Source: Solen grandis
Taxonomy: Eukaryota > Mollusca > Bivalvia > Adapedonta > Solenidae
DNA length: 64,000 nucleotides
Assembly (NCBI GenBank): GCA_021229015.1
Contig: CM037777.1
Location: forward strand, 59,420,642 to 59,484,641
Direction: 5' to 3'
Position numbers and translations under genes: made by a program. The notes beneath the pieces were generated by a model. The model did no database searches, was not told the origin of the DNA, and was given only the letters and a program-made list of their open reading frames with translations. Positions 1 to 10,254 of the stretch are shown here, piece after piece; position 1 is the stretch's first letter; the number at the start of each line of letters is the position of its first letter.

Positions 1-180
1 TGGAGGAAGACCCTGAGTACACAGAGGTACCCGGGTAGAACCACCGATCTACCGCAAGCCAGCTGGAAGGCTTCCTCACATGAAAAATCCAAAGTCCCTA
101 CTGGGATTCGAACCCACAGCGGTGAGGGGCTGAGAGATTTGTAGTCCACGACTGTAACCGCTCGGCCACGGCGGCCCCGA
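1..180 (-). mobile_element. tRNA-derived SINE, 5'-complete
   Basis: Read on the minus strand from 178 leftwards, a tRNA-like head carries an A box (TGGCCGAGCGG) and a B box (GGTTCGAATCC), as in a Leu/Ser-type tRNA. It runs straight into a non-tRNA body with the core TTCCAGCTGGCTTGCGG, which recurs in mollusc and other metazoan SINEs. The fused body shows this is a SINE and not a functional tRNA gene. It lies in an intron of the ATP7 gene. Assignment to a named SINE superfamily is not attempted. Confidence 0.8.
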
Positions 181-310
181 AAACATTTTGACCCCCCTCC
201 CTCACAGCAGAGGTCAAACTTGCAATCTTCAGATCCTTGGTTTGTGAACCATTGGAACACAGCATTCTACACTACAACACTATCAACACTAATCATGCAG
301 AGCAACTCAC

Positions 311-472
311 CATCGATGGCACACAGTACCGCAGTATGTCCCTGGTCCTCGTGTTCAGACATGGCAGCGTCCATTTTTTCTGTTACAATCATACCGTTAC
401 GTCCCATCCATTCACGGTTGCCAATCATGACAGAGTAAGGTTGCGGGGCCACTGCTCCCATCAAGTTCACAT
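311..472 (-). CDS. ATP7: ATP7 exon: nucleotide-binding domain, GNREWM segment
   Basis: The exon starts at 472 after a ...TTACAG acceptor with phase 1 and ends before GTGAG at 306-310, again with phase 1. It encodes the [10 protein letters not shown] motif of the copper-ATPase nucleotide-binding domain and ends in an AIDG segment, as in ATP7A/B. It is the last exon of the gene visible here. The next one, expected to carry the hinge motif, is outside the window. Confidence 0.93.
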
Positions 473-1335
473 CTGTAATTGTCATAAAGTATATCTTTCA
501 ACAGTCTGTAAGTCTCAAGTATATACTGTACAGCTATATCATAACACTATTTAATGGGTCCAAACCACGGATAATGGACTGCATTGTAATTATATGACAA
601 TATTTATACATTTTGAATGCAGATCCAAAGGTGGGTCTGAACCCTTTTGTGGGCACAGGATTTTGCATGGCCTTCCAAGCTAAAGATCTAAGCCAGGAAC
701 AATCAGGTAGAACTCCATAAAGCAGTTACTTCCCTTACAGTACAGTTATCACTATCACCATGATAATCATATAATGTAACAGTGAACACTGATAAATAAA
801 TTTCTTTTCATTATCTGTTATGAATTTTTTTTTTTTTAAAAAACAATAATGTATCTTCATTGGATGAATGTTTCATACCATAGAGAACATTCACATGGTT
901 CATACAAACTTTCTGAAGCAAAATGAAAGAGTTTTCAAGGATTTTTAAGGCATTTTAAAATCAAATTTAAGGACTTGCATTAACCGTAACTTATTCTTTA
1001 AATTTTAAGGCAAAAAGGGGATGAACCTCATTTTTTTTTTTATCAACTTGATAAACACTTTTTTATGATCAATATTGCAATTTCAAATTTAAGCGTTTTT
1101 CAAGACTTTTCAGTAAATTTAAAGTTTTTTTTTCAAGGGTTTATGATGCAAAATGTGATTTTCAAGGGTTTTTCAAGACAGACACCAAATTCAACGGTTT
1201 TTCAAAACATGTGCAAACCATGATTCATTTATCACAAAATCTCAGCTATCTGTTACATGGAAACCTTTTCTTAATCTATTTTAGAGATATTTACAAATGA
1301 AGTTGTTTGAGTACACATCACTATAACCACTTTAC
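473..1335. other. ATP7 intron; fragment of SINE family near 630-710
   Basis: Non-coding. At about 630-710 (plus strand) the text GAACCCTTTTGTGGGCACAGG...GGCCTTCCAAGCTAAAG resembles the body of the SINE family seen complete at 16398-16600, but the tRNA-like head is missing. The rest is AT-rich with poly-T tracts. Confidence 0.5.
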
Positions 1336-1543
1336 CTTCAATCTGCAGAGGAGCGTCAGAATCATCGAAGAGGACATTATCAATCTTGACACGTAGACTG
1401 CCAGCCATGTTCTTCCGGTTGTTGACGCCTTCCATGTCGAGACCCTGCATCAGCGTCTCCACATTACTAACATTACACTTGAGGCCACACCCAGGCACCG
1501 CCTGGAAGTCAGTCGCTTTGCCCAGTGTTTCAACCTTCAGGGT
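1336..1543 (-). CDS. ATP7: ATP7 exon: nucleotide-binding domain, VPGCG segment
   Basis: 208 bp, phase 0 to 1, between a CTGCAG acceptor and a GTAAAG donor. It encodes a TETLG-like start followed by DFQAVPGCGLKC, the glycine-rich ATP-contacting loop of copper ATPases. A variable loop follows that is less conserved in the family. Confidence 0.93.
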
Positions 1544-1864
1544 CTGCAGAGAGAAAATGAACGACTGTTGTGTTAGTCTTATTACGAGATATTTCAATTT
1601 AAGAGAAAGAAAAAGTTCTATTTAAAGTGCTATATACAAATACTTTTATCAACATCAGTTTATTCCAGTTAACAACTGATATAGAAATACTACAATACCC
1701 ACCTCTCCTCCTTCATTTATTCAATTTGTTTCCTATGTTTAGATTTTTTAATTTCCATTTTCACCAATCTGGCAAAATCTCTGGACCTTTTCAAGTCCTA
1801 CTTCCCAAAATACCCACTATATATTTAAATTATTACAAAACTTCCAAGTCCTTATGATACCCAC

Positions 1865-2047
1865 CTCCTTGGCATATTTGACAATAGCTGAGGCTATGGG
1901 ATGTTCAGAGCTAGCCTCAGCTGTCCCAGCGATGGCGAGAAGTTTGACAAACGAGCACACCTTATCCTCCACAAACATGGCTACACGTGCAACCTTCGGT
2001 ACTCCATGGGTTACTGTCCCAGTCTTGTCAAACACCACACACTTGAT
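1865..2047 (-). CDS. ATP7: ATP7 exon: DKTGT phosphorylation site and SEHP motif
   Basis: 183 bp, phase 0 to 0 (61 codons), between a TTTGGCAG acceptor and a GTGGGT donor. It encodes VVFDKTGTVTHG, whose aspartate is the residue phosphorylated during transport in all P-type ATPases. It also encodes GTAEASSEHPIA, where the SEHP histidine contacts ATP; in human ATP7B the equivalent histidine (H1069) is the commonest Wilson-disease site. Both motifs are intact. Confidence 0.96.
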
Positions 2048-2350
2048 CTGCCAAATAAACATGTTTACATGTGTTACAGTACTGATAACTGACAACAAGG
2101 GAGAAACTTTTGAGTTTAAGAAGCTTGGTAGCTTTTTCAGAAGTGCATATGTAATGTTAACAAAAAAGCCTAGGGTTGAGTACCATCAGACTGCACATTT
2201 TTGCATCTGTTTCACATGGATTGATGTTACACAAACCAATGTTTATAGAATTCTCATCTGCAAGATGTCAAAAGGTTATAATGTTTAATAAATGTTTTTT
2301 CAGGGAATCATTCTCCATTGATTCATCCTGATATTTTCAACACATCATAC

Positions 2351-2542
2351 CTTGTGTGTTGTCTCAAGAGGTTCACCACCCTTGATCAGGATACCGTTGA
2401 TGGCTCCCACCCCAGTGCCAACCATGACGGCAGTGGGTGTGGCCAGCCCCAGGGCACATGGGCATGCTATACTCAGCACTGTGATGGCAAACTGGAAAGC
2501 CTTCTGGAATATCAGCTCTTCCTTTGTGTACTCCCCACCTTC
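2351..2542 (-). CDS. ATP7: ATP7 exon: transmembrane CPC copper-binding helix
   Basis: 192 bp, 64 codons, phase 0 to 0, TTTGTAG acceptor and GTATG donor. It encodes the helix with [13 protein letters not shown], in which the Cys-Pro-Cys triplet is the membrane Cu(I) site defining P1B-1 ATPases. It ends in [12 protein letters not shown], leading to the phosphorylation domain. The loop at its start (EGGEYTKEE) is short and acidic. Confidence 0.96.
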
Positions 2543-3109
2543 CTACAAAGCCACATGCAAACACTAAGATACAATGTAGGTCCAATACTATGTGCTCCAT
2601 TATAACACAATGCCAATACTATAACTATCAGTAAAGGTGTATAAAGTAAAATACAAAGGACGTGACATGTTGGAACGTGATGTGACATGAAAGGACAGGA
2701 CGAACTGTGACCGATATAAGGACTAACATCCTATATAGCTATATACAATAAGAAGTACGGATGGTCACATTATTACAAATTCAGTATAAGAAAAACTTCC
2801 TACAAAAAGATTCATTCACTTGACCATTGAAACAATTGCTATAATAACTCAGTTACAGAAACTCAGGATAACAAATTTTTAGCCAAAAGAATGGCAGCAA
2901 TTTTACATACTTAAAGATATACAGTTCAACTGTGTACTAATTAACAACCAATTGTATTAACTCTTTATCTCACATAGACACATCTTGACAGCTTGGCAGA
3001 AGCATTTCCAGGAGCTGTTACAAACACAGGAGACCCTGATCAGACAGCTCCTTCCATTAGCTATCTGATCAGGATCTCCTCTGTTTGCTCATCAATATTA
3101 AAACCACAG

Positions 3110-3359
3110 GTTATTACTCTTTACCTCATGAATATTCATCTACAATGACTTAATAAATATTCAATTATTAATTAACTGAACTTTGAATAATGGTTCATGA
3201 AGCAATGCTTTACTTTAACATACAGACTGTGTAGAATCTGAGCTACACTATTATTTGAGCAAACACAGAAGACCCTAATCAGACAACTCCTGGGAGGACT
3301 TGTCTGATCTGGGTCTGCTCTATTTGCCGAGGTGTCAAAATTAGTCTTATAAAGGGTTA
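3110..3359. mobile_element. TTAA-type MITE, family 2
   Basis: It begins TTACTCTTTACCTCATGAATATTCAT and ends ATAAAGGGTTAA, a degenerate inverted terminal repeat pair. The body contains the GAGCAAACACAGAAGACCC...TCAGACAACTCC palindromic module shared with copies near 7715-7955 and 43030-43260. It is non-autonomous, has no coding capacity, and lies in an ATP7 intron. A partial related copy lies at about 2950-3109. Confidence 0.65.
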
Positions 3360-3376
3360 AGCTGGCAATTACGTAC

Positions 3377-3511
3377 CACAAAGTCTGAATTGATAAGTGT
3401 GATGTCCACGTAGCCAATGATTATCCATGCTATCAGGGTCAAGGTGGACAGAGAACACACCACGGGCACAAAGTAGCCGGCTATGGTGTCCGCCACTGCC
3501 TGGATGGGAGC
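3377..3511 (-). CDS. ATP7: ATP7 exon: transmembrane helix 5
   Basis: 135 bp, 45 codons, phase 0 to 0, between a TTACAG acceptor and a GTACGT donor. It starts [16 protein letters not shown], the conserved entry to the helix, followed by a hydrophobic stretch (about residues 13-33). This is the helix that precedes the CPC helix in ATP7 proteins. Confidence 0.94.
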
Positions 3512-4006
3512 CTGTAAGACGGAAAGTGTCAGAAGGCAGTTGTACGTTTATTGTTGCTTAATAGTGGGTTTTAAGCATATCTATCAAAATTTCAAAATGG
3601 AAAAGTATGTAAGATTTTATCAACTTGCATATTTCATTATTAAAATTTCAATTATACTTATGGCAATTAGACAGAAAATTATTAAGCTTATATGAAACAA
3701 TTTGTTTGCACAGATGGTGACAATGATGTGGGAGAGAACCAATTATGTCTACACAGGGCATCAAATGCTTTTAAAAAATGTTTAAACTGATCTGATAGCT
3801 AACCAAGGATGTGATGACGAAAAGTCAGTGTGATAACCACAACCAGATTACCAGGTATTAGCAATCCAAAGTGATTTTACACATAAAACTTGTGAAAATT
3901 TGTTTTCCCCAAAATGACAGAGTTATTATTATCAATTATTGTCACAGTAAAATAATCAAAAGAAGCAACTAAGGGAAAGACTACTCTTTCAGGAGTCCTA
4001 GCCTAC

Positions 4007-4131
4007 CTTGGAGGTCTGAGCCTCCTCCACCAGTTTGACAATCTGGGACAGGGTTGTGTCTGATCCCACATGGGTGGCCTCCACCAACAGCAGGCCATGT
4101 TGGTTAATAGAACCTCCAATCACTGACGAAC
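4007..4131 (-). CDS. ATP7: ATP7 exon: actuator domain, second part
   Basis: 125 bp, phase 1 to 0, CTGCAG acceptor and GTAGGC donor. It encodes a [32 protein letters not shown] segment, the conserved end of the actuator domain in copper ATPases. Confidence 0.94.
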
Positions 4132-4532
4132 CTGCAGAAATAAAAATTCTCAATGGTCACTACCATATGCCATATTTCTTTCTTATTGATCTTTCTTATT
4201 TGAGTTTTTCATAACTGTAATTCTCCCACTTTTCCAGTAACGGTATGTCTAATATTCCTTATTTAATTCATTGTTTACCATGCTAAGCGTTGATATTGTG
4301 TATTTGTTTGTCAGAATTACCATGTTCAAACAACAATATCTTCAATTTCCTCAATATTTTGGCATCTTCAGTACTACAGAAAATTCCTATCAGAGAAAAT
4401 TTGAGTCTAAAATATTACAGATGGGGAATTAGAGGTCTACTCTAAATTTTATGTCTTAAAATCTAGTAACACCACTATTACACTGAATCTGATTCTCACC
4501 TCTGTGATTGACTTGGCCTGTGTTTCACAAAA

Positions 4533-4800
4533 TTTTTATTTGTTTGTTAGGTTAAACATTCCACTGACAGTATTTCAGTCATTTGCAGACTATGTCTACT
4601 TAAGATAGATATAGTGCTGCCACAGTAGTATCAGTATCACGCCACAGACATATGACATGATACCACACCTAGCTGCAATGTACTGACACTGGGCCAACCA
4701 GCCCTGGAACTACCCAGTATATGGGCTAAGAACAAAGCAGGAGTTACCAGTATCATTCTTAAAGATTTTATTATGTTGATGCTGGGGATTGAACCAACAA
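4533..4800 (-). mobile_element. SINE-like repeat, family with TGACAGTATTTCAGTCATTT motif
   Basis: Contains CACTGACAGTATTTCAGTCA, a run ending TGCTGCCACA, the segment ATGATACCACACC and, at its right end, GATGCTGGGGATTGAACC, which reads on the minus strand as a B-box-like GGTTCAATCCC. Related copies occur at 9710-9980, 13430-13720, 20780-20840, 21325-21641, 32203-32420 and 47050-47275. The copy at 21325-21641 is the most complete. Confidence 0.6.
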
Positions 4801-5039
4801 CGGATGCTGTAACAAAATGGCCACCAGGGACAATGTTCTACAAAATATCTCAAATCAAAATTTTTTTGGTTTTAAATTACAGATATCAAGAGCTTCATTA
4901 TTGCTGGCTTGTTCATACAGAAAATGCTAAATGGTCTCTCATGCCTCCATACAGGATTTTGTGCTGAAATTTTAACTACGGAAAAGCTCAAATTAAGACA
5001 TATAAACGAAACACAGGCATGGTATCAAGCATCACCTAC

Positions 5040-5148
5040 CGACTTTCTTGACAACAGGCATGGCCTCCCCAGTGATGAGGGCCTCGTCACATGTTGAGTT
5101 GCCAATGATCACCTTCCCGTCCACTGGCACTTTCTCTCCTGGGACAAC
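5040..5148 (-). CDS. ATP7: ATP7 exon: actuator domain with TGE motif
   Basis: 109 bp, phase 0 to 1, TTTGTCAG acceptor and GTAGG donor. It encodes [11 protein letters not shown] followed by [12 protein letters not shown]. The TGE tripeptide is the dephosphorylation loop of P-type ATPases and is intact. Confidence 0.95.
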
Positions 5149-5785
5149 CTGACAAAGTAACACAAGCATGTTAAGCATTTACTTACAGAAATATCAAATC
5201 CTACACAAACTTAATAACAAGAGCACCGCATGCAGATGCCAACACTTGTCTGTTGAATTTCTCAAATGGACTTAGCTGGCATTCTTTTGGAACTGTCCAT
5301 TATTTATTTTAGGGATAACAAGATGAAAACTTGTAGCTGGTCAGCCAACAGTAAAGAGCTAGGCCCGCCTGCACAGATGTGCAGGCTGGCCTGGCTCTTT
5401 ACTGGTGGCAAAGGTTTGCACTTCAGTTCCAGCAGGGTAAGGGTTAAAGATTTTGAACGATGACAACAATGACCCAGCCATCATAATAGCTGGACTTTTT
5501 CTTCAAAACAGACAAGCTAAAAATTAGTGTCCGAAGAAAAGAGATGATTTCACAGAAGGTGATATAAAACCCTACTACACCATCTTGATTCAACAAAATT
5601 GGAAAGATTTTGTACTTCTTGTATATCACAAAAGATGTAACCGGATAAGACAGGATTTAAGAAAGAGGGACATCCCACGCAATTCTTATCTAGCCCCCAC
5701 TTCACTCTGAAAAGCAGGGGTATAAGAAAGAAGGCAAGGTGTTCCCTCCCATGTCCCGAGTGTGTTCCACATGTCCTGTACGTAC

Positions 5786-5926
5786 CTTCATGATGTCTCC
5801 CCGCTGTACTAGGTCCACACTGATGGTCTTCTCACTGATAATGCAGTCCTCCTTGTCCAGTTCAACCAACACTGCTTCCGACGCCTGCAGCGACATCAGC
5901 TTCGCCAGCGCCTCTGATGTTTTCCC
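5786..5926 (-). CDS. ATP7: ATP7 exon: actuator domain start
   Basis: 141 bp, 47 codons, phase 0 to 0, GTGTAG acceptor and GTACG donor. It encodes [14 protein letters not shown] at the start and [11 protein letters not shown] at the end, both conserved in ATP7 proteins between helix 4 and the TGE loop. Confidence 0.95.
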
Positions 5927-6602
5927 CTACACAACACAGTGTCAATACATTAATATAATAATAATAATATAATAATAATAATTAATGTTTGCATTTTCAA
6001 ACACAGGGCTGTTTCAGTCAAATTAGGAAAAAGCTGAAGCTTGCTAATATGTAAGTATAAATAATGCAGTATAAATTATTAAAATATGACATGTCTGATT
6101 TTAGTGATTGTAAAGATTTTTTTTTTGGTGGCAGGTGATTTGTAACTTTTGTGAAACTTATGTTATAACAAAAATGAAATCAAAGATTTTCATATAAACT
6201 ATGGATAAAATAAATCAGTGTACATTAAAAATTCAGTATCATACATTAAATGCCATTCCTAATTATTTGTTACATTTTTTTTTTATTTTTGCATATACTC
6301 GTACTTTGAATCAAGATAAACAGACTGAAGATACAAGAGATCTTATACCTTTTGTGAGAGAATATTGCATAACAAAGGAATTCAAGAAACCTCAAGTATG
6401 GCCACTATCCTATGAAAGAAGTATATTTTATGTTGCTATACAGCTATCAATTCCAGTTTTCATTTTCATTTACAGTAAACTAGACCCCACCAATTCTAAA
6501 TAAACAAACTATAGCTAATTTCTGTGACATAAAATGACTGTTTACTGTGCACCTGACATGCATGGTCTCGTGTCACAATGTAAAGCAGGGACTAATTAGA
6601 AC

Positions 6603-6712
6603 ACCAGAGTTACCTACCTTAGCAATGTGTTCCAGTCACCTGCTCAAGGATATGAATACCAGAGTTACCTACCTTGGCAATGTGTTCCAGCCACCTGCCC
6701 AGCGATATGAAC
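6603..6712. repeat. 55-bp tandem duplication of an exon end and its splice donor
   Basis: 6603-6657 and 6658-6712 are two copies offset by 55 bp, differing at a handful of positions. Both begin ACCAGAGTTACCTACCTT. The second copy contains the true 3' end of the helix 3/4 exon and its donor. The first is a decoy with an intact GTAGGTAAC donor, but the tryptophan codon of GRWLEH has become a stop in the exon frame. Confidence 0.9.
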
Positions 6713-6906
6713 ACCATCAACATGGGAGTGGTCTCAAAGAATGTGACCGGACTGAACGGTTCCTGCATTATCATAGCAACCACCACAACTAGGACTGAGT
6801 ATGTGTAGGACACTGTGGTTGCCAGGACAACCAGTACATCCATGTTGGCTGACTTGTGTCGCACAGCTTTGAAGGCTTGGATGTAAAAGTAGCGTCCACC
6901 AATAAA
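6673..6906 (-). CDS. ATP7: ATP7 exon: transmembrane helices 3 and 4
   Basis: 234 bp, 78 codons, phase 0 to 0, TTTCCAG acceptor and GTAGGTAAC donor. It encodes [28 protein letters not shown], a helix, then [23 protein letters not shown]. The last part of the exon and its donor are duplicated in the adjacent intron (see the repeat at 6603-6712). Confidence 0.95.
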
Positions 6907-7237
6907 CTGGAAAAAAAATGCATTATAGGTTGTATAGAAATAGATAAAAATATTCAATTAAATGGCTGATATGGTTAATTTTTGTAGACATTTCATGAGG
7001 TTCTTTTGGTGAAAAATAATTCGCCAGATCATATCCTGATAAAGTATTACATTGAGTAATATGTATTCTCCACCATAATTAAAATGCAGATCCTGTGAAA
7101 ATTATGCCTTACATTCATAAACTCAACCATATAGATTTTTGCAAGATATAAATATATTGTGATAAATACTTCAGAATTTTTACACACAACAAAATTACCT
7201 TGAAAATCTTAACTGATTTAAAGAATGAAAAAAAAAA

Positions 7238-7722
7238 ATGTTTACCTCAAGATTATCCCTTTACCTCAAGACAAGCCCTTTACTTCAAGACAAGCCCTTT
7301 ACTTCAAGACAAGCCCTTTACCTCAAGACAAGCCCTTTACCTCAAGACAAGCCCTTTACTTCAAGACAAGCCCTTTACTTCAAGACAAGCCCTTTACCTC
7401 AAGACAAGCCCTTTACTTCAAGACAAGCCCTTTACCTCAAGACAAGCCCTTTACTTCAAGACAAGCCCTTTAACTCAAGATTAGTCCTTTATCTCAAGAT
7501 TAGCCCTTTACCTCAAGACAAGCCCTTTACCTCAAGATTAACCCTTTACCTCAAGACAAGCCCTTTACTTCAAGACAAGCCCTTTACCTCAAGACAAGCC
7601 CTTTACCTCAAGATAACCCTTTACCTCAAGATAAACCCTTTACCTCAAGATTAACCCTTTACCTCAAGATTAACCCTTTACCTCAAGATAAACCCTTTAC
7701 CTCAAGATTAACCCTTTACCGC
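7238..7722. repeat. 19-bp tandem array, about 25 units
   Basis: The unit is CCCTTTACCTCAAGACAAG with C/T variation in the second half. Towards the right end it changes to shorter variants such as AACCCTTTACCTCAAGATT. Because 19 is not a multiple of three, all plus frames appear open (motifs like DKPFTSRQALY). The array ends directly in a family 2 MITE whose own end is AACCCTTTACC. Confidence 0.92.
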
Positions 7723-7955
7723 ATGTAGACTTCTTTTGATGCATTGGCAAACTGAGTTGACCAAGATTAGACAGCTCCTTCCAAGAGCAGTCTGATCAGG
7801 GTCTCCTCTGTTTGCTCATACAGTATTGTAGCTCAGATACTATACAGTCTACACAGCAAAGAAAAATTTCATGTACCATTTAAAGTTTCAGTATATTCTG
7901 ATTCACCATGGCATAAATTTGTACATGAATATTCATGAGGTAAAGTCTTAAATTC
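7715..7955. mobile_element. TTAA-type MITE, family 2, adjoining the 19-bp array
   Basis: It shares the GACAGCTCCTTCCAAGAGCAGTCTGATCAGGGTCTCC module and ends CATGAATATTCATGAGGTAAAG, the inverted counterpart of its start. The left terminal repeat merges into the 19-bp tandem array, as if the array grew by repeated copying of that terminus. Confidence 0.65.
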
Positions 7956-9085
7956 TAGTTAAGGCTGTCATTATAACACAGATTGAGACAGAAAATTCAT
8001 CATTTCCATGACACCATGAAAATGTAGCATTAAATGGATATTTAAAAATTTGGAAAAAACATAATTAAATAAATCTTGAGATCATTTCAATAGAACCATG
8101 TCATCTCATTCAGCATTTAAATCATGCACGCTAACAAACTGTAGGAGTTTAATTAACCACGCTGCAAGAGTGTTAAGTTAATCCTACCTTTGAAAAAAAT
8201 GGTGGAGATGGGGGCCTGCTATGAACATTAAGATATTGTATTATGAAACTGTATTTGTAGCTAGGAGCTTTTACAAATGTATTCTTTCTTCCTTTTCTTT
8301 CTGAATGGTTTAAATACCCTTTATATACCAGTAATCTTTTTTTTCCAGATACCATGTCCGATTGTCATGTCATGTCATATCAAATTTTTGTACTCTAAAT
8401 GCTTGCATATGAGTCTGACACAATACTGTCAAAGTGATTTCATCTGTTTACTTTGAAAAAAAGGCCTTTTTTTTTCTTTTTGGCGACATTACTTATTGGG
8501 TCATCTGAACTTTGCAGTAGCAAGTGACTATCCTTAATGATTCGTATAACTGGTTAATTGCTCTAACATCAAGTGAAACCGGAAGCAGATTGTTTTCCTG
8601 TCATATGTGCTTATATCCATGGATATAAACCTTTTGCTCTAAAACTAATTGCCAGATATACTGTTGCAAAAATATAGAATGGACTGGATAGCTCAATGTT
8701 TGAAAAGGCTATATATATATCTAAAGTTCTAGAAATTACAGATTAATGTTTTTATTGGAATGCATTGGTTGAAACATTGTGAGAGCAGGATCAATTTAAC
8801 AGAAATTTCATAAATTTGTATAAAGAGTAAAGTTTGAATATGAATAAAAGGTTGTATTCTAACTTTATATAATCTTAAATGGAATAACTGGGAGCGAGGG
8901 TGAGGTTCAAATAAAGGGTGGGCTTCAGGTATAGTATGTTTAAATATGGAGATCCGACTGTACTATGCATTCTGATGTCGTATCTTATTAACTTTATTCA
9001 AATTCTATAATTAAGCTCATTCTTAACTCAGTTTTTGGTGCCACCAGCAAATTCTCAAACCAAGGCAACAAAAAGGGGCTGGTAC

Positions 9086-9335
9086 CTGTACAGGTGTGGC
9101 CAGGATGAACATGAGCAGGTTATCCAGAGAGAGGCCGGGTACCAGCATGATCTGGTAACCATGGCCACCGCCAGTCATTATCTTCATGGTCGTGGTGGGG
9201 CTGGTGGTGTTGGTGGTGTTGTCAGTCGGCATGGCAGAATGCTCCTCCTCAGGGGCGGGAATGAACATAAAGTACATCATTATCACCATGGATGGGACTC
9301 CAAATATCAGTGACCACAAGAACGAGGTCCTCCAC
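9086..9335 (-). CDS. ATP7: ATP7 exon: transmembrane helices 1 and 2 with luminal loop
   Basis: 250 bp, phase 2 to 0, CTACAG acceptor and GTACC donor. It encodes WRTSFLWSLIFGVPSMV.., a first helix, then a luminal loop with two Asn-Thr-Thr sequons and several Met/His residues, then a second helix ending in ATPVQ. In human ATP7A and ATP7B this loop lies on the luminal side and helps receive released copper. The sequons suggest possible N-glycosylation. Confidence 0.93.
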
Positions 9336-9709
9336 CTGTAGGAATTAGAATAAATGAATAATCAGGGTCATCTTAGGGCTAAGTAATACTTAAATACTTC
9401 AGGGGCAAATTTCATTGTTTGTGTGTCTCTAATAAAAATAAACAAATATTGTTAGATATCACGATTACAATTCATGTCACTTTAGTCATGTACTTGAAAT
9501 GTTCATAAAATAGGAATGGTGGAACGTGTTCCTATCTAGTTTAAGAATTTAAATATTATTTAGCACTATGTATTGTTGGTGGAATTCGAGCCATGTTCCA
9601 TTTGTTTTACGAAAAATACTACGCAATTCGAAAACAAGGACATCTCCAGTTAACAGCTTCTTTTAAAGTCAATAACTTAGTCAAGACCAACATCCTACTG
9701 ACAGTATTT

Positions 9710-9980
9710 CAGTTTTTTGGGGACTTTGTCTACATGAGACAAATACAGTGCTGCCTCATGTGATATCATGCTGGAAACAACATGTTTGCTTATTTGTTGG
9801 GTTTATCGTCCCACCAACAGTATTGCAGTCACTTGGAGACAATGTCTACTTGAGACAGATATAGTGCTGCCACACTGCTGTATTAGGCATGTGGCATGAT
9901 ACCACACCCAGTCACATTATCCTGAAACCAGGCCAACCAGTCTTGTAAGAAACCTTATACTGAATGCCAACCCACAAGGG
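9710..9980 (-). mobile_element. SINE-like repeat, two partial copies
   Basis: Two adjacent fragments of the same family as at 4533-4800: about 9690-9770 and 9783-9980, each with a TTTCAGT or TTGCAGTCA motif followed by the GAGACAGATATAGTGCTGCC segment. Both are in an ATP7 intron. Confidence 0.55.
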
Positions 9981-10138
9981 TGATTATATACATGATGGCT
10001 TCTGAGCCCTCCACCCATATCTTGATTTGAAAAGCAGCTTTGCAATAGATCTGTTCTGCGTTTTGATATGATTCAATATACAGCAAAAGAAATTATGCCT
10101 TGATTTGAAAAACGAGTGCAACTGTAAGGATTTCTTAC

Positions 10139-10218
10139 CTTTTGATTTCATCCCTATGATCATAGCGTGATGCATTGTTGTCACTATCTGTGTACAAGGA
10201 TGCCTGGAAACCTAGACC
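10139..10218 (-). CDS. ATP7: ATP7 exon: linker between HMA7 and helix 1
   Basis: 80 bp, phase 0 to 2, TTTCTAG acceptor and GTAAG donor. It encodes GLGFQASL, the end of the last HMA fold, and a polar linker ending DHRDEIK that joins the first membrane helix. The 36-bp minisatellite begins within about 40 bp of its acceptor. Confidence 0.88.
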
Positions 10219-10254
10219 CTAGAAATACACAAACATAAATCTCAAATGTAATTA

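Noticed and set aside
97..178. A functional tRNA gene
   Set aside because: A and B boxes are present, but the sequence continues directly into a SINE body and no clean acceptor stem or terminator closes the tRNA.
2373..2600. A Gly/His-rich minus-strand frame over the CPC exon
   Set aside because: It is out of frame with the true ATP7 exon (2351-2542), which gives the CPC helix in the correct phase.
6201..6503. 100-codon plus-strand frame in an ATP7 intron
   Set aside because: AT-rich, no similarity recognised and no splice or start support. I see no reason to call it a gene.
7200..7654. Plus-strand frames with DKPFTSRQALYF repeats
   Set aside because: They are a by-product of the 19-bp array, in which all three plus frames are open in the same way.
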